A stretch of DNA of 12,982 nucleotides from NCBI GenBank assembly GCA_022592435.1, contig JABYQS010000798.1, forward strand, positions 1 through 12,982, in the 5' to 3' direction. Made by a program: the position numbers and the translations under genes. Positions 1 through 8,489 of the stretch are shown in pieces. The notes under the pieces were generated by a model. The model searched no databases and was not told where the DNA came from. It saw only the letters and a program-made list of their open reading frames with translations. Origin of the DNA: Cerioporus squamosus (lineage: Eukaryota; Basidiomycota; Agaricomycetes; Polyporales; Polyporaceae). Position 1 is the stretch's first letter. Each line of letters starts with the position of its first letter.

Positions 1-23
1 CCTCGATGTCAGGTAACGAGTCG

Positions 24-1155
24 TCAGCTCGTCCCCCACACTGCTGTAAGCCAAGGCTGGCGACGATTTCTTTCGTCGTCCGGCACGCATTCTCGCGTTC
101 CAGACGACATGCACGGACCCCGGAAGACCTCCATGGTACGAGATATGTCCTAGAGGTACGTCAGAGGCTTCGCTGCCCATATACGCTGCTGGCGACGTAC
201 CTGACGACCTGACTTCGCCGCAGGACCTCTCCAGACAAGCCCGCGCATCCGAGACAGCGCTGGGTAGGTATGTGGCCGAGGAGACTCTCGGCTTGATTCA
301 GGCGAGTCAGTACGGCACTCTGCACATCTGCGAACGACTTTGTAGGCTTACCAAGTCGATGTCAGTTCGGTTCTCAGCGTGTCTCTGCACCGGTTCAATT
401 CCAACGCTCTGGGCAGTTTATAGGTCTCCCGGGAGTCCTGCGTGACTGTCAAGCATGCTGTAAGGTACGTCAGAGGCGTCCAGGCTCTCGTGTCCTCGTC
501 TGGCGACGTACCTGACAGCTCAGCTGATCTGCAACATCCAGAGCTCTCGGTCCCGCTCCACGGCTTTCGAGGTGCTCGGGTACCTGAGAGCAAGAGGAAA
601 GGCCCCGGGTAAGTCAGTGCAACATGCAGCACGTCGAGAGCAACACATACTTACCAGTTCAACAGTCAACCTTCGCCCCGCGCCAGGTGCGTGTTGGTGG
701 GCATCTAGCGGCCCGAAACGGACGTTGCTACCAGTCAGCTCCGCAGGTGTCTGCGGATGGAAAGCGGCGAGCCTCCGCAGTGGTCTTCCCTCGGGCACGC
801 GAGTATGTTGCCGGCTCTTCCGGGCACCGAGCGCGATATCGGAGGTCTTCAAAGCGTGTATTCCAAGCTTCTGGGCGACGGAGGTCTGCTGCGGGAGAGT
901 GAAGTCTTCAGCGGGCGCGCACAGCTCTCGGAACGGCGCAAGAGTTCTCAGGCATGTGGGCAACGAGATCTGCTATGGGGCGTATACGAAGGCGGGAGAG
1001 CGCAATTTCCGGAACACGGTAACGCGCGCGGTAGTTGTATCATAGCGAGTCTCACCATGGCTCTCCTGTACGTCCGAGTGTCTGCTCAGTGACATTTCCT
1101 GTACAATCCCTGTAGCTCTGTAAACCACCTCCCTGCTCCCGACCGCGCTCCCCAC
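24..1155 (-). CDS. Candidate multi-exon gene or gene remnant, unknown product
   Basis: I do not recognise this protein. Reading the minus strand, frames stay open across several well-formed introns: 654..584 (GTAAGT donor, CTGAC branch, CTCTCAG acceptor), 511..458 (GTACGT donor, CTGAC, TTACAG) and 200..150 (GTACGT donor, CTGAC, CTCTAG). The last exon (149..24) is open in phase 0 and ends in TGA at 24-26. The exon ending at 201 is also open in that phase. Other pieces include a frame with the segment TVTQDSRETYKLPRALELNR (about 450-391) and a 147-codon open frame at 520-963. I could not join all exons without conflict: the exon at 583..512 fits only some phases, and an in-frame TAG lies at 973-975. 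It could be a decayed gene, or a 3' continuation of the neighbour ending at 1170 on the same strand. A plus-strand model with partly consistent phases also exists but has poorer branch sites. Confidence 0.3.
150..200 (-). other. Predicted spliceosomal intron A with donor/branch hairpin
   Basis: A 51-nt minus-strand intron. It has donor GTACGT after CAG, branch CTGAC and acceptor CTCTAG. The nine bases AGGTACGTC over the donor (202..194) are perfectly complementary to GACGTACCT just past the branch point (162..154). Confidence 0.5.
458..511 (-). other. Predicted spliceosomal intron B, related to intron A
   Basis: A 54-nt minus-strand intron with donor GTACGT, branch CTGAC and acceptor TTACAG. 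Its two arms are nearly identical to those of intron A (GGTACGTCGCCAG at the 5' end, GCCTCTGACGTACCT near the 3' end), while the central loop is unrelated. The donor is again complementary to the branch-adjacent sequence. Confidence 0.5.
584..654 (-). other. Predicted spliceosomal intron C with donor/branch complementarity
   Basis: A 71-nt minus-strand intron with donor GTAAGT, branch CACTGAC and acceptor CTCTCAG after a pyrimidine stretch. GGTAAGT at the donor (655..649) pairs with ACTTACC immediately after the branch point (614..608). Confidence 0.5.
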
Positions 1156-1169
1156 CCCCTCCCATCTCC

Positions 1170-2686
1170 CTACCGTGATTCTGCTGAGTCCCGTCCTATT
1201 TCCGGTCGAGCTACTCCCCCACTGCGCGCCTCACTCCGCTGCGCCCACCCAGCCACGAGGCTACCAAACACCCACTCGGCTGCTCGCGGAGAACGAAATA
1301 TATTCGCGTGCGCTATGTACACGGCGAGACAGTCCTTGCGCGCCTCGGCCATCTTCATGCTGTAAGTCACCTTCTCGTCCGCGAGGCAGACGAGCGTGCG
1401 GCCCCATACGATCGCCATACGCCAATCCTCGGTCGTGTCAAGGTTGGTGCCACCCACGCGACTGGGGAGGTTCTCGCCCGTCTCGAAGACGTCAAGCGCG
1501 GCGAGCCAGTACGTCGAGGGAGCGTCCGGCTCACCGGGGAGGACGATCGACGGGTCCTGCGCGACGAGGTTTCCGATGAGGAAGAGGGCGATGCCGAAGA
1601 TGGCGTGAAACGCGGTCGGGAGCTCCGTGTGTCTGTGACGGGTGTGTGAGCGCGATGAGGACCGTCACGGTCTATGCGCGAGGATGCGGGGACGCACCGA
1701 TGAGAGACGGTCGTCGCGCGTCTGCGATGCCAGTGCGAAGAACCGGCGGAGTCAGCATCGGACCAATCGCGGTTGAGACGTTCGTCCGTGGGTGTGATCG
1801 CATCTGGGGAGCGGCTCGTGCGGTGCACTGGCACGTCGGCATACACCACGGACGGGTCGGGGTGGTCGAGGAGGAAGCGGTGGCATTCGCGGATGACGGC
1901 GCGCAGGAGCGGGATCGCTTCGGGGATGTCTTCTGCTGGACGGGGGACATCAGTCATGGTGCGGTCTGGGTCGCGCCTGGTCGCGCCTGGTCGCGCCTGG
2001 TCGCGCCTAGACGGGGACGCACCGTCGTAGCGCTCCGCGGCGCGGGCAAAGAGCTCCTTGAGGTTCTCCCAGTCCTCGTAGTCGGCGGAGCGCACGGCCT
2101 TGCCCTTGGAGGACGCGTCGGACGCGGTGGACGTGGAGGGTGCGCGGGAGATGGAGTCAGGAGACATGGCGTGGATAGCTAGGCGGACTGGCGGAAGAGG
2201 GATGCGTAGGGGCGCATTATATAGCAGATGGTCAGACAGCGGGGTGCACGAACCGCGACCGGATGTCGGGGACGATGTGAAGTCCGAGTCGGAGTCAAAG
2301 TGGCCAGAGAGGCGTCTGCGCTTGGAGGAGGCGGAGGAGGAGGAGCGGGCGTCGTCGACCTCGTCTTCGTCCTCGTGGGGGTGCACGGGGAGGTCCCTGT
2401 GGGAGCTCGCGGCCGAGGGCGATCGGAGATGGACGGAGGCTGGGGAGACGGCGCGAGAGGAGGCAGCTGATGGTGAGTGCCAGGAGGGGGAGACGGAGGA
2501 GGAGGACGACGATGCGCGCAGAAAGTCGGCTATGCGCTCGTGCGAAAGCAGTTCCTGATTCGGCCACGGGAACGACGGCGCGGCTTGGGTTGCGCGTGCC
2601 TGGTGCTGCCGCCAGAGACCGCGGGGCCGTTTGCGCGACGGGGCGGGCAGCGACGGGACGCGGGTGGGCGACATGCACGCGAGCAT
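1170..2686 (-). CDS. Conserved basidiomycete serine-rich protein, unknown function, 483 aa
   Basis: Model: exon 1 2686..1698, exon 2 1632..1170, with a 65-nt phase-2 intron 1697..1633 (donor GTGCGT, CTCAC branch, acceptor GTCACAG). The total is 1452 nt, or 483 residues plus TAG. I chose the ATG at 2686 because a TATATA box lies about 45 bp upstream; an ATG at 2674 is also possible. Residues 1-200 are low-complexity and Ser/Pro-rich, with an acidic run (about 105-112) and a basic SKRRRL patch (about 121-126) that could be a nuclear localisation signal. A short helix-like segment, ELLSHERIADFLR, sits at 45-57. The ordered part is about 205-285 and 331-417, including TAFHAIFGIALFLIGNLVAQ (335-354) and EDWRMAIVWGRTLVCLADEK (398-417). 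My recollection is that similar sequences occur as uncharacterised proteins in other Agaricomycetes, but I cannot name a domain. The tail after residue 417 looks unconserved, so the C-terminus may be truncated or misread. Role unknown; nuclear location is a guess. Confidence 0.6.
1971..2010. repeat. 10-bp tandem repeat, four units, inside coding exon
   Basis: Four consecutive copies of TCGCGCCTGG; the last ends in AG instead of GG. They lie within exon 1 of the 483-aa protein, at about residues 226-239. The unit length is not a multiple of three, so gain or loss of one or two units would shift the frame. Confidence 0.9.
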
Positions 2687-2730
2687 GGAGACGTCGAGAG
2701 AGAGGGCGGACAGCCCAGCGCAGGACGTCG

Positions 2731-2737
2731 TATATAT
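2731..2737 (-). promoter_or_regulatory. TATA box of the 483-aa protein gene
   Basis: TATATAT at about 45-50 bp upstream of the chosen ATG (2686). This spacing would put transcription start shortly before the ATG and supports that start over the more upstream in-frame ATGs, which lie before the box. Confidence 0.45.
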
Positions 2738-3775
2738 CGTTCGGGGCAGCCCACAGCCAGACTGCGTCCATGCACTCGCAGAGCAGTCCAGGCCAGTCCC
2801 TCCTCCCATCGCCATCATCCCGCCCAGTCCAGCCCCGCACAATATCAGTCAACCACAGTCCAGCTCCGTCCGTCCCATCCCTGCCCGCGCTTGTCCCCGG
2901 CCTCGACCTAGCCACAGTGCGTAGCCGTAACCTCAATCAATGACCAATGACCAGCCGCACGCGACCTCCCGACGCAGCACAACCTCCCGGAGGAGCTCAA
3001 CAGATGTGCAGCGTTCGCAAGCACCCCCTCGCAGCCCGCGACCTGGGAACTTCCCCCATCTCCCAATGAGACCCATCATCCAATCGTCGCCTTTGCAGCG
3101 TCGATACCGCGGCCATCTCTCTCTTCGAACATCACACCTCCGCGACTTGCTACGCGCTCATGGCACGATGTTCCTCAACAGCCCCTTCCCAACGCCCACC
3201 GAGCAGCGACGGCGTTCACCGGCATCCGCGAGCCTTCTGAGCCGTGCGCGAACGTCCGATCCGCTCTCCCACTTGTGCCGGGCCCTCCTGTGGGACTCGG
3301 GGTGGCGGGAAGACGAGAAAAAGTGTACGGTTGCACGGGCTACGTGTTCAGAGAAGCCCGCTGACGGCCGCGGATTCACAACGCGAGCCAATCAGGGAGA
3401 GGTGCGCTGATACCGAGAAGTGAACGCAAGTGTCCATTCGGACTTGGCAAGCAGAAGCGCAGAGGTGACGTGCTTACTGGCGAGGCCGTAAGCATCGCAT
3501 GTGTCCCGGCACTGGGGCAACAGCGCTACATGTCACTTGCCATGAACGCAGCATTCCTCCGGGTCCGATTCCTACAGCGTGGAGTGTGCTCATTGTGGCA
3601 TGAGATAGCTCGGACGCTGGCTCTTCGTGTGTCGAAATGTCATCCGGGTCATCACATGCGAGTGGCCACCGGTCAGTCGCAGTGCTCCCGAGGAGGATGG
3701 GTCGGTGGCCCCGGGAGCTCAACGTGCCCGATATCTCCCAAGCTTACGAATTTAGCCTCGTTGCTAATACATCGC
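2738..3775. other. Intergenic region without a supported gene
   Basis: This is about 1 kb between the promoter of the serine-rich gene and the 3' flank of KPR1. Open frames exist on both strands (for example 2940-3410 plus and 3474-3722 minus), but they have low-complexity or random-looking composition, no consistent splice structure and no recognisable motif. The part at 2760-3060 is C-rich on the plus strand. Confidence 0.5.
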
Positions 3776-3840
3776 AGCGACGTACCATATACATCGTATC
3801 ATCATGAACAAAATATATGCTATCTCCCTCGAAGCGCCGC

Positions 3841-5517
3841 CTAGTCACAGCTGTGGCCTGGCACTGGCCCCTCCCTGTGCCTGCGCAGAGCCTGGTTCTG
3901 AACGACGAGCAGCAGCGCATACAGCGTCTCCATCCTCTGCCCCAGACAACACAGTGGCTGTCAGTGCCTAGGTCACGTAGGACGAAACGGCACTCACCGG
4001 CATATCCACCCCCGCCCTCCGCCCCATCCTCACGACCTCCCCCACAACATGCTCGACCTCCATCGGCCGCCCGGCCTGGACGTCCACCAGCATGCTCGGC
4101 AGGTGCTTGCTGTCCGGCCGCGCGTGGATCCGCGCCGTGTTCAGCAGCGTCTTGTACGCCACGTCCGCGTCGATACCGTCCACGCGTCGATCCGGATCCT
4201 CCGGGGACGCAAACACCGCCTGGCCGAGCGCAGACAGCTCTGCAGCGCGTCGTACAGCAGCGGGACCGTGTACTGCCCGAGCGCAGGCGCCGCACGCGGC
4301 ACGTCCGCCGTCCGCCTCTCGCTCTCGCTCTCCGTCTGCGGCTCGTTCTCCGACCGTCCCCCTCCGTCGGCCGCAGCCGCGCTCGAGCTTGGGAGCTCTC
4401 CCAGGGTACGAGTCGACGTGACCGGGCTCGCACTCTGGGGGGCGGAAGAACGCCCTCAGCGACTCCCGCGCGAGCGCCGCGGACGCGCCCAGCACGGCGT
4501 TCCACATGTTCTTCGCAAACTTGACGCGCTGGATCTCGGGCACGACCGTCACCTCGCTCCCGCCCCCGCGCAGGAGCGCCGCGAGCTCCTCGAGGAGCGC
4601 GGCTTCGGCGGGCGTGTTCTCCGCGGCGGAGACGTTCGTGCGGCGGTAGATGCCCATCGACACGCGGTCCTGTATGTGCGCCGTAGTCCGCGGATGGTGA
4701 GTAAGCGCACAATGGGCCGACGGACAGTGGATGGCTGGAGAGGACTAGTACTGACAAAATCGTTGTGCTCGACGACGTTCTTCTCGACGAGGTTCGTCCC
4801 GATCCACACCCCCGTGCTCACGATGCGCGGCTCCTCGTCCGGCTTCAGCGTCTTGAGCGCGTCGTACAGATCCGTCTCGACGCCCAAACCGTTCTGCATG
4901 AGCACATACGTCGGCTGCGTGTGCTCGTTCGCGTACGGGGCGGAGAGCAGGGGCGCCAGGAGGGCGGGGGTCCGCTGGAGCTCCGGGATCGCCTTCGTCG
5001 TGAGGAAGACGTAGGCGTACGGCCGATCGAGTGCGTCCGAGAGCCTCGGGAGCACTGCACGCGTTTGGAGCGCGGTCCGTCAGTCCGTCGCTGTCGCAGA
5101 AGGTGTGTATGAAAGGGATGCGGACGTACGCCGGTCAGGCCGCCATCCCTGGATGTTCCCGTACTTGCCGCTCCGAAGGTCCATTCCGTGGGCTATATCG
5201 CAGGGGAGAGAACGACTCGTGAGTCAGCAACGTGAAGTACTAGCGGGAGAAGGAGAATCCCGGATGCTCTGCCCAGGACAACACCGACCGTTTGCAACCG
5301 CGTAGTTGCTTCGCGCGACCACGGACACGCGCGCACGGCCGCTTCTCTTCAAGATCAGCGAGTCTGGTGGTGGTTATCGCGGTCATCCGCGGGTGCGGGG
5401 TGGCCTCGCACGCGTTAGCCTTCCATCTCTCGCAGGCTAAGCCAGATGGACAAACATACATATCGCACCCACGGCACCGTAGCCGACGAGCAGGACGTCC
5501 TTGCAGTGGGAGGACAT
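3841..5517 (-). CDS. 2-dehydropantoate 2-reductase (ketopantoate reductase) family protein, KPR1
   Basis: Exons on the minus strand: 5517..5460, 5363..5289, 5192..5130, 5054..4756, 4669..3998, 3936..3841; 1263 nt, 420 aa. The N-terminal Rossmann domain has the nucleotide-binding motif VGYGAVGA (11-18). By comparison with E. coli PanE the expected active-site residues are present: Asn120 in VLMQNG, Lys215 in RVKFAKN and Glu369 in RPMEVEH within the C-terminal helical domain. The family reduces ketopantoate to pantoate with NADPH in vitamin B5 synthesis, but fungi carry many paralogues, so the substrate here is inferred. The last exon encodes the C-terminal helix METLYALLLVVQNQAL. Compared with KPR2, residues about 253-308 are read in a shifted frame: a net extra base in the linker is cancelled by a lost base just before ELSALGQ. 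Intron 2 has a weak donor, GTCGGT. The open frame is intact, so it may be functional with an altered linker. Confidence 0.85.
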
Positions 5518-5586
5518 GATGTTCGTGTCCAACGTTCATGGCCCGAGCGCCCGAGGTTGTTGACGCGACATACTAAACGCCCTTTC

Positions 5587-5597
5587 CTTATCTTATC
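5587..5597 (-). promoter_or_regulatory. Double GATA element upstream of KPR1
   Basis: On the minus strand this reads GATAAGATAAG, two overlapping GATAAG motifs about 70-80 bp before the KPR1 start. The identical 11-mer sits at almost the same distance upstream of KPR2. Fungal GATA factors (nitrogen regulators, siderophore repressors, light regulators) bind HGATAR; which of them acts here cannot be told. Confidence 0.5.
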
Positions 5598-5642
5598 GCG
5601 CGGCTTTAAGTATCAAGTTACTTACTCTCTTCAACATTTTCT

Positions 5643-5840
5643 TCAAGTTGAAGCTTGAAGCTCGAAGCTTGACCGCCACCCATGATGGCCATAAGTACAG
5701 TCAAACGCTGGGCCTTCTTTCGCCTCTTCGTCCGAGATGCTATCTGTCATCCACAGACATTCAAGACCGAGCTTCTCCTGCATCTGACGCACGGCCAGAT
5801 CCTCCCCTCGGACCCTCCCCCATTCGAGACCGAAAGCGCG
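5643..5840 (-). pseudogene. Orphan minus-strand open frame, possible exon remnant
   Basis: A 65-codon open frame with no ATG near its start ends in TGA at 5643-5645. Its translation looks protein-like: it contains GEDLAVRQMQEKLGLECLWM followed by an acidic SDEEAKEG stretch. I do not recognise the family. It lies just upstream of the KPR1 promoter on the same strand and may be the last exon or a remnant of another gene. Neighbouring upstream frames (for example about 6475-6385 minus) also look partly protein-like, but I could not splice them together. Confidence 0.2.
5647..5668. repeat. Short heptamer repeat, about three units
   Basis: Units of the form TTGAAGC, TTGAAGC, TCGAAGC follow each other between the KPR1 upstream region and the orphan frame. 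The array is too short to assign a role. Confidence 0.4.
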
Positions 5841-6908
5841 TCATGCAAAGCCTGGCGAACAGACTCCGCTAGTAGTAGTACATAGACCATTTCAAGTTTC
5901 GACGGTGGCCTTCGCGCGCCCTCGGAGTGATTGCACCCGACTTAGAGCCGCGTGTACTTAGAACGGGCCCCGGGCCAGTGGACCACATGCAGTGCATGCA
6001 GACTGCGTTCCTTCAAGTTGGCAAGCCCGACGCGTCTATGCGATGGCGGTGTGTTTCCTAGTGATCATCCGGTGTTTGACATTGACTTACTCTCGACAGT
6101 GACTTTGTCCTCGTTGTGTGGCGGAGTGCTGCCGCCTGCGGCCGACCTGCGACACCACCTCGAGTCCCCTGGATGCCGAGGATGTCCGTCGCGAATGTAA
6201 GAGGGGTAGTTCGTCATAGGAAATATCGCAATTAGAGGGCCTCATGTTCCCGGTGGCAGCGTAGGTGAGCTTCTATGGTCAACCTAAGCTCCTCACTAGC
6301 TCATGTGCGTATAATCAGGGTTCTCAGCCCCGCCGAGTCAGACATCAGGTACTCAAAAGCGGCAAAACAACCCTTTGTATACTGGACCACCGGCCCCGTT
6401 GATATATTCTCCAGGCATACGTTCAAACCACTGACGCAGGCGTTCCACGTCTGTGATCTGCGCGTCGCCTTAGCGCATCAAGATGCGGCGCACGCCACGC
6501 CGAGCACTGTCGGGTGCGCCATTTCATGTTTTGTGCACCGTCTGAAATTGAAACCAAGGTTACACTATAACATTAGCCCCTATCAGCACCCGCCTCTCGG
6601 TACTCGTGGATGCCTGCACATGGACGAGCGCCGCTCGAGCCTTGATGACGGGATGATAGAGCGCGACGAGGCATAACAACACGACGTGGATGCGTTACGA
6701 GGCGCAAAACGATGTCAAGTGTCCGACACTACCATCCGCGAGCATCATGCAGTTCAACAGGCTTAGCTCCACGGTATCGCCTATCGCGCAACTGCCAACC
6801 ACACAACAAACCACCATGGCAGTGGTGCACACGACGAACGATGGCCATGTCGGGGCACAACGATCAGCATGGCCCCGTCGTCGGGTCGTAGGTTCATCCG
6901 AGCCTCGG
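5841..6908. other. Intergenic region without a supported gene
   Basis: This is about 1 kb with lower and more even base composition than the genes. Open frames occur on both strands (for example 6275-6676 plus), yet several overlapping frames look equally plausible in the same stretch, so none can be preferred. The 3' end holds the promoter of the secreted-protein gene. Confidence 0.45.
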
Positions 6909-6915
6909 TATATAA
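6909..6915 (+). promoter_or_regulatory. TATA box of the secreted-protein gene
   Basis: TATATAA about 100 bp upstream of the ATG at 7016. Transcription would start near 6940, which leaves a 5' leader of roughly 75 nt. Confidence 0.5.
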
Positions 6916-7015
6916 CTTGGAGGTGGTGCGGAGAGTGACGATCAGTGCCCTTCGTTTGCTCGTTCGACGCCCCGACTTGCCCATTCGCTCCATCTTCAAG
7001 GGACAGTCCACAAAG

Positions 7016-7864
7016 ATGTTCGTCGGCACGTTCTTCGCGCTTTCTCTCCTGAACTCTGCTCTCGTCACCGGCCATGCGTTGCCCCGCGGCGGCTCCGCAG
7101 CCCGTGACGACGGACCTGCAAACGGGGATCTACTTGCTTCGTGCCCCGGCGGACCCGGCTCCCCCAACGTCGAGAACGCGGACAAGTGTACCTTGATCAA
7201 CATCGTCGACAACCCGGACGTCCGCCTCTGGACTATCCTCGGCGACCCCCAGCTGAAGTGCGTATCCGACATATCCCGTTACTTCCCGAGCGTGTTGCTG
7301 ACGCCATGCACCACCGAACAGCTGCGGCGGCGCCACTGAGGATATCATGGTCACCATCGGCGGAGAGACGACAGTCACGCAGACGACGACTGTCAACGCA
7401 GACTTGGGCATCGACCTAGAGGGCATCAGCGTCGGCGGCGGCGTGTCGGACTCGGAGTCGACGAGCGCGACGGAGTCCAAGTCGATCCAGTACTCAATCC
7501 CGCCCCTGCGTCAGGCCGTGTACGTCGCCGGGGTCGCGTACACGTCCGAGACGGGCAACGTCCAGGTCAACTACGGGTCGACGGTGGACGGCCACTACAT
7601 CGTCAGTGCCTTTCCCGTCTTTCGTGTCCGAGTCTCCGTGGACGCAGCACTCACGTCTTCGGTGCCGCTTTGATTGTGCAGTGGTACACGGGCACCACCA
7701 TCACGAAGCTCACGCCCAAGGGCAACGATGTCGAGTTCGACGTGCATGAGAGCGCCTGCGGTGAGTTTGATGGATGTGTTAGGATCGCAGTGGCGTGCCC
7801 CAGACTGACGCGGACCTGCTCAGGTACCGACCCGCGCGACCTCAGCGGCTTCAACGGCAACTGA
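7016..7864 (+). CDS. Small secreted protein of unknown function, 213 aa
   Basis: Exons 7016..7257, 7322..7601, 7682..7760, 7824..7864; 642 nt. Introns are 64, 80 and 63 nt with donors GTGCGT, GTCAGT and GTGAGT, and all phases agree. The ATG at 7016 opens a clear signal peptide (a hydrophobic run ending near GHA, residue 21), so secretion is predicted. The mature part has four cysteines (43, 58, 82, 200), enough for two disulfides. A Thr/Ser-rich segment with alternating polar and non-polar residues runs from about 91 to 140 (VTIGGETTVTQTTTVNADLG, then SDSESTSATESKS), followed by PPLRQAVYVAGV and a conserved-looking end, VEFDVHESACGTDPRDLSG. This pattern suggests an all-beta protein. The alternating Ser/Thr strands distantly recall the stem loops of aerolysin-like proteins, but the resemblance is too weak to assign. 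I believe related uncharacterised proteins occur in other basidiomycetes. It lies between the two KPR copies, on the opposite strand to both. Confidence 0.75.
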
Positions 7865-8416
7865 TTGTTCAGTGTTTCAACATGTATCTGCCTAAGGAAA
7901 GGATCACGCGGTCGCGTTGCTGTTATGGGATAGGCCTTCCATCAAGACGAAACGGGAACGAGTAGACAGCAGACGCGCCTCGAGAGCAGGAGGAGATGCG
8001 CGAAGGTTCTAGGAAAGGTTATAGGCCATAGCTTCTTTGTCTCAGTCTGTTTGCACGGTCCGTTCGGCTGGTACTCGTATTCAAGAAGCGCTCTCAGCGA
8101 CTGCGAACTGTAATCTCTCTCTTGTCCACCTTCTCCCCTTGCTCGCGTATGAACCACTCGCCCCTGAACGAATCGCGCTGTCATGGCCGGTAGGAATGCG
8201 AGGGCAGATTTGCACTTCTCGCGCGACCGATGAGTAGGCAGCACCAGCATATTTCACGGCTCATTCGGATGTCATTGGCATGTGCACGGCGACCGAGGTC
8301 CAAGAGCGTGTCCGAACCAGCAATCATACGAGTACAATTCTGTCGAAGACTTCCAAAGGTTTCCGTGAATTCTGATAGTGTGTTCCTGAAGGCCATGAAG
8401 AGTAGCTGGCTTCTGT
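7865..8416. other. Intergenic region, 3' flanks of convergent genes
   Basis: This stretch separates the end of the secreted-protein gene (plus) from the 3' flank of KPR2 (minus). Frames at 7942-8250 minus and 8037-8237 plus are short and show no motif or splice structure. I see no supported gene. Confidence 0.5.
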
Positions 8417-8489
8417 AGCGACGTACCGTATGCGTATGATGTGTTTGACCAAGACATCCAGGCTGATGCTTCCTTCCCACTGGGCCGAG

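Larger units (their letters stand above)
3776..5597 (-). repeat. Segmental duplication, copy 1 (contains KPR1)
   Basis: This block is homologous to 8417-10238 in the same orientation. Shared landmarks, in order, are AGCGACGTACC at the 3' edge (3776), the last coding exon, all five intron positions and phases, the start codon region, the 15-mer GAGCGCCCGAGGTTG (5545-5559) and CTTATCTTATC (5587-5597). Similarity stops on both sides of these landmarks. Confidence 0.8.

Noticed and set aside
154..516. The inverted arms as a miniature inverted-repeat transposon or small RNA hairpin
   Set aside because: No target-site duplication is visible and the arms coincide exactly with splice donor and branch-point motifs, so an intron explanation is simpler.
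6..902. A plus-strand multi-exon gene over the same region as the minus-strand candidate, with introns at 156-223, 465-541 and 609-657
   Set aside because: Because the intron arms are nearly palindromic, donor-like sites appear on both strands. The minus-strand reading gives better branch points, acceptors and a clean terminal exon, so the plus-strand reading is likely a mirror effect. It is not excluded.
1126..1173. Pyrimidine-rich tract as a promoter or terminator signal
   Set aside because: It lies at the 3' end of the minus-strand gene and has no further signal; composition alone is not enough.
1646..2182. A 178-codon plus-strand frame opposite the serine-rich gene
   Set aside because: Gly/Val/Arg-rich antisense shadow; no splice structure or motif.
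2295..2936. A 213-codon minus-strand frame overlapping the start of the serine-rich gene
   Set aside because: It overlaps the chosen frame, starts upstream of the TATA box and has Arg/Leu-rich composition typical of a shadow of Ser-rich coding sequence.
2940..3410. A 156-codon plus-strand frame in the intergenic region
   Set aside because: Low-complexity Arg/Ser/Pro composition, no motif, no TATA box or intron support.
3744..4757. A 337-codon minus-strand open frame and a 321-codon plus-strand frame (4049-5014)
   Set aside because: Both are GC-rich shadow frames over KPR1 exons, full of Arg and Ala, and lack the enzyme motifs found in the spliced frame.
6275..6676. A 133-codon plus-strand frame
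   Set aside because: At least two minus-strand frames over the same bases look equally protein-like, so there is no reason to prefer it.
7942..8250. A 102-codon minus-strand frame between the secreted-protein gene and KPR2
   Set aside because: No recognisable motif, no promoter element and no partner exon; probably chance.
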